Positions 11,814 through 21,276 of a stretch of 64,000 bases of DNA are shown piece after piece. Numbering within the stretch: the stretch's first letter is position 1; every line of letters begins with the position of its first letter. The DNA comes from Incurvaria masculella (lineage: Eukaryota; Arthropoda; Insecta; Lepidoptera; Incurvariidae): positions 6,577,001 to 6,641,000 of the forward strand of contig OX335660.1 in NCBI GenBank assembly GCA_946894095.1. The letters are read 5' to 3'. The notes beneath the pieces are model-generated. The model was not told where the DNA came from. It saw nothing but the letters and a program-made list of their open reading frames with translations, and did no database searches. Both the position numbers and the translations under genes were made by a program.

Positions 11814-14609
11814 TTATTTATTATAATTTTTTTTTTTTTTAGATTTTATATGATTGTCCAATTTATTTTTGAAGGAATTTACGGAGACAGCGTTTACAAC
11901 TTCACTGGGAAGACTGTTCCAAGATTCTACCACTCTGTTGGCAAGAAAGTGTCGTCGAGGGTTCTGCTTCGACCGATTGTGATACAGCTTTTTTGAGTGT
12001 CCTCTCAGGTTTTTAGTATTAGCAAGGGTGAACATATCTTGTAGATTGGTAGAGTTGTAAGAAGAGTTGAGAATTTTAAATGTTTCAATAAGATCTCCCC
12101 GTTCTCTTCGTTCTTGTAGAGTGGTGAGGCCAAGCTTGTCCAGCCGGGTTTCGTAACTTAGATTTTTCAGTGCAGTTGGCATTTTTGTAGCTCTACGTTG
12201 TACTCGTTCCAGCAGGTCAATATCTTTCTTGAAGTAGGGACTCCAGATCTGGTATGCATACTCCAACATAGGTCGCACATATGTTTTATAAAGCTTTAGG
12301 AAAAGCTCAGGGGTTATATGGGAGAAAGCTTTGTTTATGGTATACAGCAATGAGTTTGCTCTCTTCACTACAGTTATAACGTGTGCCTCCCATTTTAGAT
12401 CTTCTGTGATTATGACACCCAAATCTCTTTGTGTATTCACACTTTTTAGAGTGTTACCCTGAATTGTGTATGTTTTCCTTGGGTTTTGCTTTCCTATATG
12501 AAGGACTGTACATTTGTCCACGTTGAGTGACATTAACCAGTCTTGCGTCCATGTAATGCGGTTTAGATCATCCTGTATGTCAGTGTGCTGCGTGAGTGGG
12601 TTCCCGATGATTTTAGCGTCGTCAGCAAACAGGGAGTACATCATCTGTAGGATAGCTTGAAAGTCCGTTAGGTAAATACCGAAGGCAATCGGCCCGATAA
12701 CTGAGCCTTGGGGGACGCCGCTATGAACTGGTCTATCCTCGGAAAGCTCATCACCCACTCTCACTCTAAGTTTTCTGTTAGTCAGAAAATCAGAAAGCCA
12801 GGTGTGAAGTTTTCCTCGTATTCCAAAATGTTCCAGTTTTAACAAAAGTCTTCTTATAGGCACTCGGTCGAACGCTTTTTCATAGTCTAGGTAGACAATA
12901 TCGGTAGGTTGCCGTTGATCCCATTCTGCGGTCCAATGATTAACACATGTAAGTAAGTTGGTAACGACAGACCTACCGGGCACAAATCCGTGTTGTTCGT
13001 CTAAGATTATTTTTTCATTTTTGAGAAAGTCCTTTAGAGAGTTGGCAATAATTTTCTCCATAGTCTTGCAAATAATGCTAGTTAAGCTTATCGGTCGGTA
13101 GTTAATAGCTGAGAACTTGCTACCTTTTTTGTATACGGGCGTAACTATGGCTTGTTTCCAGTCGCTCGGCAACTCTCCATCTTCGAAGGATTTGTTCATT
13201 ATTTGTGCTAAGAGGTTGCTGATAGACGGAGAGCATTTCTTTAAAAGAACAGCTGGGATTTCATCAAAGCCCATTGCAGTTTCATCTTTAAATGTACATA
13301 AAGTTTTTGCCACAGATGCCGATGTGAATAATATATCAGTCAGAGAATTTTCAACTCTAGGAATATTGAGAGTTGGAAGAGGTCCAACGGGTTCTCGGAT
13401 ATAGGTATTTTCAAATTGGTCTGCAAAGATATCAGCCACTGCTCTGCTGCCGGTTACAAGATTTCCATTGTGTTTTAGTGCTAGTGGAACTCCAACTTTT
13501 GTAGATATTTGTTTGCGTATGTAGCTATAGAAGGATTTGGGTCCCGAATCTATTATACCAGACTCGTAGCTACGTCTTGTCTGTCTTGTAATTTCTACAA
13601 TTGTATTGTTAATCTTTCTATATGTTGCATAATTTCTTTCATTTTTATTCAATTGATACAATTTCCACAGTTTTTTCTTTTCATTAATTAAAGCCAGAAT
13701 ATCCTTGTTTATCCAGGGTTTATTTTTGGAGCCAGTTCTGCGGTGTTTGTATGGTATGTGAAGGTTCACAGCATATTCTATTCTAGATTTGAAATCTTGC
13801 CATAAATCTTCAACATTATTATTATGGTTTGTACTCACGTACTGGTTGAGTGCGTATTCGACAGCAGTGTAGTCTGCTCTAAAGTAGTCTCGTTTCATTG
13901 TCTGCGGCTTCTTTGTGTTCTGAGACTCTATGCTGAGCTGGGTTTTCGCCAACAACACAAAGTGGTCGCTCTTACCGATATTGGGAAGTGTCTCTACCTC
14001 GGTCACAAAGCACTCATCGTTACAGAGAACTAGATCAAGTAGTGATTCCTGGTCATAGCGCTTTCTAGTTATTCCAGTTACAAGTTGATTTAAATTACTG
14101 TTTGAGTACATTTCGACGAATTTATCATGCAACATATTGCAGCCGTCCAATTGTCGCAGTGGCCAAGTAATGCCGGGCAGGTTAAAATCACCCATTATAA
14201 GCGTGGTATGGTTTTCTGAGGCTTGCTGTATTGTATCAAAAAGTATCTTATCCGTCTCCTCAAAGGTATAGGTGGTCGGACGGTACACGCAGGCAAGTAA
14301 GAATTTTAAATTGTATATTTGGATATCCAACCATAAAGCTTCAATTGTATCAATAGTATAGGTAGTGTTTACTTGCGCTAGTAGTGATGATCCATTGTGA
14401 GAGTGTGCGATGTACATGGCTATACCTCCTCCATTTCTGCCGGATCGGTCTTTTCTGAACAACGAATAATGTGGAATGTTTATAATACTATCGGAAATTT
14501 CCGGTTTTAAATGACTTTCAGAAATTAATATGCATAATGGTTTCAATTTATTGACCTCAATCAAAAGCAAATCAAATTTAGCCGTTAGGGAAGCCAGGTT
14601 CGTGTACAT
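11814..14609 (-). CDS. LINE ORF2, endonuclease and reverse transcriptase
   Basis: 931 residues with no internal stop. The N-terminal APE-like endonuclease shows ESHLKPEISDS, RNGGGIAMYI, GDFNLPGITW and a C-terminal SDHFVL. The reverse transcriptase follows with INYRPISLTSIICKTMEKII, DYEKAFDRVP, GVPQGSVIGPIAF and the catalytic FADDAKI (the Y of YADD replaced by F). The C-terminal region (QIWSPYFKKDIDLLERVQRR, then LDKLGLTTLQERRERGDLIE) is typical of CR1/Jockey-type ORF2. All catalytic motifs are present, so the copy looks young or recently active. The ATG 30 bp downstream of ORF1 suggests re-initiation. Confidence 0.92.
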   Translation of the reverse strand: MYTNLASLTAKFDLLLIEVNKLKPLCILISESHLKPEISDSIINIPHYSLFRKDRSGRNGGGIAMYIAHSHNGSSLLAQVNTTYTIDTIEALWLDIQIYNLKFLLACVYRPTTYTFEETDKILFDTIQQASENHTTLIMGDFNLPGITWPLRQLDGCNMLHDKFVEMYSNSNLNQLVTGITRKRYDQESLLDLVLCNDECFVTEVETLPNIGKSDHFVLLAKTQLSIESQNTKKPQTMKRDYFRADYTAVEYALNQYVSTNHNNNVEDLWQDFKSRIEYAVNLHIPYKHRRTGSKNKPWINKDILALINEKKKLWKLYQLNKNERNYATYRKINNTIVEITRQTRRSYESGIIDSGPKSFYSYIRKQISTKVGVPLALKHNGNLVTGSRAVADIFADQFENTYIREPVGPLPTLNIPRVENSLTDILFTSASVAKTLCTFKDETAMGFDEIPAVLLKKCSPSISNLLAQIMNKSFEDGELPSDWKQAIVTPVYKKGSKFSAINYRPISLTSIICKTMEKIIANSLKDFLKNEKIILDEQHGFVPGRSVVTNLLTCVNHWTAEWDQRQPTDIVYLDYEKAFDRVPIRRLLLKLEHFGIRGKLHTWLSDFLTNRKLRVRVGDELSEDRPVHSGVPQGSVIGPIAFGIYLTDFQAILQMMYSLFADDAKIIGNPLTQHTDIQDDLNRITWTQDWLMSLNVDKCTVLHIGKQNPRKTYTIQGNTLKSVNTQRDLGVIITEDLKWEAHVITVVKRANSLLYTINKAFSHITPELFLKLYKTYVRPMLEYAYQIWSPYFKKDIDLLERVQRRATKMPTALKNLSYETRLDKLGLTTLQERRERGDLIETFKILNSSYNSTNLQDMFTLANTKNLRGHSKKLYHNRSKQNPRRHFLANRVVESWNSLPSEVVNAVSVNSFKNKLDNHIKSKKKKNYNK

Positions 14610-14638
14610 GAAAGTTAATTCTGTGATCGTATCGGCCG

Positions 14639-15367
14639 CTAGTTTTTTTGAGCTTTAACTATGCGGGGGACACTTTTTATATACTTTATGGTGAGGTCCT
14701 TTTCGCCGCTGTCCGTTCGTTCAGTTAGCTCATCTCGCAGCTTCCTCAACTGGTCGCGCTGGTAAGGAGTCTTGTCGGAGGAAGCTGAGATGTTCTGAGG
14801 TAAACTTTTTTTATTTTTCAGCACATTTATCGCCTGGTACTTATTTTGCAAAATAACCTTGACAGGGCGCGGTTTAGGACTGTTGTCGACTGGCTTTCCA
14901 AGGCGCACAACAATAGATTTCTCCATGTTGACATCTGGGATCTTCTCGAGCGCTTTTTGGACTAGTGATTTGTCATGTTTTTTGCGATCCTCAGTGCTGT
15001 TCGATGCGGACTCACTAATACCAAATATAATTACATTCTTACTGCGATATTGCCTGTCATCCATTTCTTGCAGCACTGCATCCATATTAAGCCCTAAAGT
15101 GCACTGTGTCTTGAGGTCAGCTAACTCATTCTCGAGTGCACTTATTTTGTTCCGGAGCACTGGCACTGACAGCAGACCCTCCTCACAATCGACACAGTAG
15201 TACTTGATTTTTGATGTTTGTAGGCCCAACACTCTCATTTCAGTGGCAGATAACTCACTGCACTTGACACAGATCTCTCGAGAACAGCTGTTGCACTTTA
15301 TTTTAGGAATTTTGTCATCTCTTTTTATTGCACTGGAGCATTTCATGCATTTCACTAGATCAGACAT
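14639..15367 (-). CDS. LINE ORF1, PHD-like zinc finger and coiled coil
   Basis: 242 residues. Eight cysteines (C7, C10, C25, C28, C33, C36, C58, C61) are spaced like a PHD finger but with Cys where PHD has His. A heptad-type segment (about 68-90) follows, then an RRM-like or L1 ORF1-like fold around NVIIFGISES and a basic C-terminus. CR1-type ORF1 proteins bind their own RNA (family knowledge). The frame is intact. The start MSDLVKCMKC is chosen because the first zinc ligands follow it at once. Confidence 0.85.
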   Translation of the reverse strand: MSDLVKCMKCSSAIKRDDKIPKIKCNSCSREICVKCSELSATEMRVLGLQTSKIKYYCVDCEEGLLSVPVLRNKISALENELADLKTQCTLGLNMDAVLQEMDDRQYRSKNVIIFGISESASNSTEDRKKHDKSLVQKALEKIPDVNMEKSIVVRLGKPVDNSPKPRPVKVILQNKYQAINVLKNKKSLPQNISASSDKTPYQRDQLRKLRDELTERTDSGEKDLTIKYIKSVPRIVKAQKN

Positions 15368-15733
15368 TTTAGCACAGGATTTTAGAAATGTTCACGTTAT
15401 TTAGTTGTTAATTGTATTTTAGCTTTCGTTTTAAGTATTTTTCACGTTTTTTATTTGTTAATTGTTATTAAATGAATAAAACAAGTGAGGAGCAAATAAG
15501 TGTTGATGTTTTTCGTTTTGAGGGTAGGAGCGAAAAAAAACCAAGCCAAGAGAACTTATTTTTTATAAAACAAAAGGTACCCTAGGGAAAAGGCTTATGA
15601 CTCAGCGATGGTTCGCACTTACGAGAGCTGCAGCAAGCTGCAGCAGTCTGGCGACGCTGGTTTTCGGTCATAACCTGTGATGGGGATGTGTGAGGGTGTG
15701 TGTTAATGTAAGTTTATGTTAGTGTAAGTAAGA

Positions 15734-15800
15734 CACGCATACATGCCACATTCCTTGGAATAAGCGACGTACGTGCTTAGCAAGAAAAAGTATATTTACT
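15734..15800 (+). mobile_element. Other end of the interrupted fold-back element
   Basis: Terminal sequence cacattccttggaataagcg plus the downstream gtacgtgcttagcaag seen beside other copies. It defines the 5' boundary of the LINE. Confidence 0.65.
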
Positions 15801-17169
15801 AAAGTTCTTAATCCTACCATCCCCCCGCTAAGATTAAATATATGAAGCTAGCAAGCCATTGAGAAATCTGACACGCTCCTGTGTATTTTTGTGTAATTAA
15901 TCATACGACTTTTATGCATTTTCGGTCGTGAATAACGCATTTTGTGGCACGAACGCTTCGAGATAATCCCGCTGGGCCCGCAGGGGGGGCAGTTTGTTAG
16001 TTTTCTGGTTGCTAGGTAACGCAAGTCCCTAATGTGCAAGCATAAATAGTACATAGGTGGGCTATGCATATGCCGATTGACCCAGTTTTGTAATAACTCT
16101 GTGCAAAACAGGAAAAGTTCGAATCTGACTCGCTATGTAACGTTGTAATCGCACAACTTATTTTACGTGATATAACTATAAATTAATTATTTTCGTATTT
16201 TTTCCTTTGCGTGAGACCTTCCTTCTTGCCAAATTTCATAGTTCTAGGTCAACGGGAAGTTTTTTATTTATTTGCGAGATAAGCAGCTCAAATGGCCGTT
16301 TTTTTTGATCGCGTTGACTTTTTTTGAACTTTAGTAAGTACGCGGTTTTGTATGGTTAGTCCGGTGCTAACTAAGTATTGACATGTTCACTCTTAACGCG
16401 ACTGTAATGGTTTTTTTCTAATACATTGATATTCATTTCAATTGAATACCTCCACGTGTTCTTGAAAAAAAAACGGTCATGACAGAGAGACAGACAACGA
16501 AGTGATCATATAACAGCTCCTTTTTTATTTTCGAGGAAATGAACATTAACTCATTTTAAATGTACAAATAACGTAAAGTACGCTCAAAAAGTGCCCGAAA
16601 TAAACAATAAATTCATTCCTAGCATCACGCAACAGAACATACATTAACATTAGGTCTAATAAGGGCTAGCCACATATTTAATGAAATCGATTTGGCTTCA
16701 TATATTCTTAAATTTGGAAAATAATTCATTATTCTACGAAGTCCTCACTATTATGTGAAGTAACATATTTACCAAGAAGTGGGTTCCCACCATAGAGAAC
16801 GGAATAGTATATTCAGATTTCTGTGATTCTGGCACGTAAATAAGAACTGACCAAGGGAAATTTCGTGGTTCGGATTCACCTGTAAAACTATAGATATCTT
16901 TCCTTGCTCACTAGCTGTACGTTCCGAAATGCGTATGTTGCAGTGCTCATATTCACTCCCATGAAAGTCATGTTGACATAAGGGACGTGACTCTAGACCG
17001 CACACAGAGGGCCCATTCAGGTAAGATTGATTTCGAATTCGTCGATAAAATATTTTGAAAAAATATGTAGTGTATTCAATTTAGATCAATAAATGAAAAC
17101 ATAATTATAGATTCACTATACTAGCAAGTCCTGAAAATCTAATGAAAATCGGTGGCAAAATAAATGTCA
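15801..17169. other. Unassigned, repeat fragments
   Basis: Includes half of the short palindromic MITE (16340-16405) and a segment (16200-16290, 16475-16510) also found at 55445-55590. No gene seen. Confidence 0.5.
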
Positions 17170-17362
17170 TCCTCCCCATACATTTTTGCTGAGTGGTATC
17201 AACACAAAGCCTGGCCGGGCTGGCACCATCGCATTGGATGAAAAGATGGTCGAAGAGGAAACGAAAAATCGTCCATGTTTCCCATCCAGTTCAGTGTAGC
17301 CATGCTCATAAAGGGATTAGGTTCTGGCATGGCACTTATTTCCTTCGGGAATGGTAAGGTTA
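17170..17362 (+). mobile_element. SINE fragment
   Basis: caccatcgcattggatgaaa to atttccttcgggaatggtaa, matching the SINE body. Head and tail are missing. Confidence 0.65.
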
Positions 17363-20300
17363 TGCATTTAGTTTCTTTGAGAAATAAAAAATTAACATTT
17401 GACTGTACAAACTGACGACCGAAATAAGGAAAATCTAAATTTCAAAAAGGAAATTATTAATGGTTGAAATGTAGGTAAGCTATAATGCTGTATTTAAAAT
17501 AAAACCACTTCAAACAATTTGTAATTTTTTTTATTTTCAATAATTATTTATATCAACTTGTTTTGTCAGTATATTGGCATTTTTACATATTCTATAATCC
17601 CTTTTCACTAGCGGAAGAATGATTAAGGCCACTTAGATAGATTTGGACACGTTCGAAATCAACTATACTTCTAGCATTAGCATGAATGTTCAACTTAATC
17701 TATCGATAGAAACAACTATGCTACTTTACAATATTTTACAAAATTTATTACAATTAAATTCCAATTAAAAACTAAAAACATTACATTGGGACTACAGACA
17801 ATTATCCAAAATATAATAAGTATTAGGTATACGTATATTAAACTAGTATTGCTATAAACTTCCAAATATAGAACATGCACTTATAAATTTAACTTAAATT
17901 TTAATATATTTACACATTATACAAAACTATTGTTAGGTACCAAACCATATCCAATCACTTTTCGTTTTAAAACACCAGTTTTTTTGAGTCCCTTCTACTA
18001 ACATATGTTACCTGTATATATAAACCTTACTTCAACGTACATTAAATATGTTATAGTTTACGTAGGTACAAATTAATCAGATCATATTAGACCTAAAGAT
18101 GTTTAGAATATGGCTAACCGACGATTTTACCAATGTTTTCGAATATATATTCTCAATTGGTTCCTCTCTATGTTACATTCGGTGGAGTTATACGAAGCTT
18201 ATCTAAAAATCGATCCCCAAAACACCATGGTCGAAAAATTACCGACCTACCATTGCGATATACCGTTTAAGGTGACAATACCCTAGAATGTCCGTATCTG
18301 ATAAGCGTTCGTTTTGTATTATTCGTTTCCTTAAAAAGGACTTTTCTGCTAGGAGTTAAAAAAATCAAACCAGTTTAAGGCTTGAATTTTAATGACAAGG
18401 ACCAACTTTTATTGATCTTAATCATAAAATGGTTTCACGTCAAGCTTTTCTGAAAATCATGTTTGCTAATAAGTGCTTACTATGAAAACTAAAATTATAA
18501 AACGATAACTTATCGGATACGATCGTTCTAGGGTCATATGTCCCCTTAAGAACAGATTGTAAAATTAGTCCATGGTTTAATAAATTGAACCACGAAAAAT
18601 CCACAATAGATTATGCTATTCAATAATCCTTCCATGTTTAAATAAATTGAACCGCGAAAAATCCACAGTAGATTACAATATTTCGGTGGGATTCGGTAAT
18701 TCACTGTCCATTATAACGCAAGTATATACATTATTTGTAAACATTTTCAGTTACTCACAGTTACCTACTCTTCGTCAGCAGCTATATATAATTTTCATAA
18801 ATTATAATTTACACCAGAATATTACATAGTTTGGCATGTTTCGTTTGTGACTATTACATTGTACCAAATATAGCTAGGTGTGTATATTTATTATTGTTAA
18901 AAACATTTCATACCTACCTATATAAATAACGTAAAACAATGTACCTCATAATGGCACTGAAAAACAATACTTAGTTTCATTCTCTAGCGTTTTTGCTGCA
19001 TTCAAAAGAAACATTGAATTTTATGTTTAGTTCTACAATTTACTACCGTTTTTAATCTTCTCTCTCTTTAATCCTAAAGTAAAGGGAGAGAGATAAAATG
19101 AGGTGACACGTAGTAGAATATCAATAAAAAATGATAAAAAATATCGACTTTTCACAGGTAAAAGAAGTCGGTAGAAACAAAATTATACAGTCTTCGATTT
19201 TTTTTTTCTTAAAACATTAAGTTCATGATACGCCTATGGCACATGTTTTCATATTTCATGATTTTAAGGCACTATGAAATACACCGAATACTGCAAAAGT
19301 AAGCATTGAAGTAGTGAGTATATTAAAATTCTGTAAATTGTTTTTTTTTTTGTATAAACCATATCGTCCATTTGAGATATGAAAAACACATATTCAGATT
19401 TTCTGGAAGAGCTAAACATATTTACGTATGTTTAGCAGAAACAATATTTTTTCAAACATTTATATCTCAATATTGAATACAAAAATATTTACCACCAATT
19501 CGTATTTTGAAGCCAAACATCACAGTCTCATTCAAGGCACAAACAGGCAATCTCACCGTGATATAAACCTTATTATCATAAAATAAGGTGAATAATGTTT
19601 CAAACAAGTTTTCATCAGCCTAAAACTCATTCCAAAACCTACCACAAGCTGTTGCCTACATGTGCTTGCACAGATTATATGTAAGCACTTAATTATTATG
19701 ACAGATAAAAGAGGGCATGCCCTTTATTCTCGAAATAGAGTGACAGTCACAAATGAGACCGTTCCAAAAAATATTGCCATGCCAAAATCTCGCTGTGAAC
19801 ATATAATGAAGTGCAACCAATCTACTGCTTCAGACATTTTCATATAAACCTACATAAATAACTACAATGGACTGCATCCATTTGCACCTCAATGGACCGC
19901 GTCCACTTGAATACGGTTGGAACTTTAACACCAGTTCCTTCAAAAACATATGTCCACTGAAAGATTGGCAGACTCTGAAAGGCTTTATGGATGAATGGAT
20001 GTTTTCCAACGGAGCGGTCTATTTGGAGAATAATCCATGAATGTTCCTCATCAAAAAAATATTCCATTAAACTGCCAGGCATAAAATACTTTGTCGATTA
20101 ATATGAATAGACGACCTACAATGGTTTGTGTGTATTTGGATTCACTTAGATTATTCCACATAGCACACTACTGTGTCAATAATATTTACACCAATACCGG
20201 CTTTAATGAACTCCTTCGCTCTACAGTCTCTTGAGGAATCTAGACCTGCCAAGGTCGAGACTAAGCTCATATATGAAGAGAGCTATAAAGTCGTCACTGG

Positions 20301-20612
20301 AGAATCTGGAAAGATTATATTCTCCGCATCCTAGTCCGCAGGCCAGCTAAAGAGTCTTGAAACAAGGCAAAACTTTAGTGCTATAAAGCCTTTTTTTAAC
20401 ACTAATTTTAATACAATTTTGTTTCAAAGTTGGAAAATATACAATTCTGAATCGGTACACAATTTTTTTGACAGCCCGTAATATTAATGACTTTTTTAAT
20501 AGTTTAGCTGATAGCGGCGCCATCTCTTGGTACAAACACTCTTGTGTTGTGATCGACTGAATGTAAGTCACCATCTTAGTTCAACGTTTATTGCAATAGA
20601 GGGCCGGCTTGC
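17363..20612. other. 3.2 kb A/T-rich gene-free DNA downstream of kibra
   Basis: No frame longer than 80 codons, no recognised transposon, one 60-bp duplication. The unusual lack of the dispersed families seen elsewhere may mean older or constrained DNA. Confidence 0.5.
18574..18680. repeat. 60-bp tandem duplication
   Basis: Two diverged copies of ataaattgaaccacgaaaaa plus tccacaatagatta, starting near 18577 and 18637, in gene-free A/T-rich DNA. Confidence 0.6.
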
Positions 20613-21010
20613 TTAAGGTGGGCCTTCCTGCTCAACTCTCCATAAAAACGTGGAAAGAACATCATGCGCATATTTTTTTTCACAGATCCAAAATTATACA
20701 CAAAACAGCTTTATTTGATCGAACTAGATGTCTGATGACAATTGGCATTGTAATCAATTAGGTTTTTGTTAGATTTTCGACTACAGCAGTCGTGATTTAC
20801 TTTTAGCAACAAGTCGTTGGGTAATTAAAATATTTTGGAAATCTTACCAAATCAAACACTATGTGCATTGTCTGCTTTGTGGACATGTTTCATGCTCCAC
20901 ATTACGGAGCCTGTCTTTTTCTTTGAAACAGAGAAGGTCCCAGAGCGCAATAGCACAGTTTCGTACCGTGCTCGCGAATGAGTTAGTCCCGTCGGGAAGG
21001 GCCACCTTAA
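20613..21010 (+). mobile_element. TTAA MITE family 1, internally deleted copy 4 in kibra 3' UTR
   Basis: TTAA and terminal repeats are present but about 150 bp of the interior, around the sequence after the first internal repeat, is missing. It begins 53 bp after the kibra stop codon and is probably transcribed as 3' UTR. It contributes AATAAA in kibra orientation at 20715-20710. Confidence 0.85.
20710..20715 (-). terminator. Possible kibra poly(A) signal inside a MITE
   Basis: AATAAA on the minus strand about 350 nt past the kibra stop, followed by GU-rich sequence (gctgttttgtgtata). It lies within the TTAA MITE at 20613-21010. A second AATAAA at 20592-20587, beyond the MITE, is an alternative. 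Confidence 0.45.
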
Positions 21011-21062
21011 CACACATCGTATGAAACTTCCGTCGCCACGGCGGCGAGCCTGACGTGTCGGC

Positions 21063-21276
21063 TCAGACCTGCACGCCGAGCATCCTGTCGACGACCAGGT
21101 CGAACTCGCCCTCCTCGGGCTCGGCGAGCGCGCGGCGCTGCGAGCGGCGCACCTCGTACGCGCCGTCGGGCGTGCGCCGCTCGCGCCCCTCGGCCCACTC
21201 CTCGTCCGAGGGAGGCTCGTCGCCGGGCACCACCGGCACGGGCGTCCGGTTGCGCGTGAAGAACGCCATCTTCTCC
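21063..21276 (-). CDS. kibra: kibra exon p (last coding exon)
   Basis: 214 nt, acceptor ctccgcag, ending in TGA. FKEKMAFFTRNRTPVPVV matches human FREKMAFFTRPRMNIPAL. The insect protein extends about 50 residues further, through an acidic/arginine-rich stretch, to DLVVDRMLGVQV. A terminal Val is kept, as in the PDZ-ligand-like end of the human protein. A TTAA MITE begins 53 bp past the stop codon. Confidence 0.95.

Larger units (their letters stand above)
11681..15733 (-). mobile_element. Nearly intact two-ORF non-LTR retrotransposon (CR1/Jockey-like)
   Basis: Two ORFs in the usual LINE order, preceded by about 360 bp of possible 5' UTR and ending in a tail of ATTCT units (11681-11705). The boundaries are inferred because both flanks carry the two halves of one fold-back element (11432-11680 and about 15734-15800), whose intact copy is at 8829-9164. 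A 30-bp gap separates the ORFs. The PHD-like ORF1 together with the APE-type endonuclease and RT suggests the CR1 branch of the Jockey superfamily. The clade is not certain. Confidence 0.88.

Noticed and set aside
19840..20082. 80-codon minus frame as a transposase remnant
   Set aside because: No catalytic motif or recognisable block. Probably chance.
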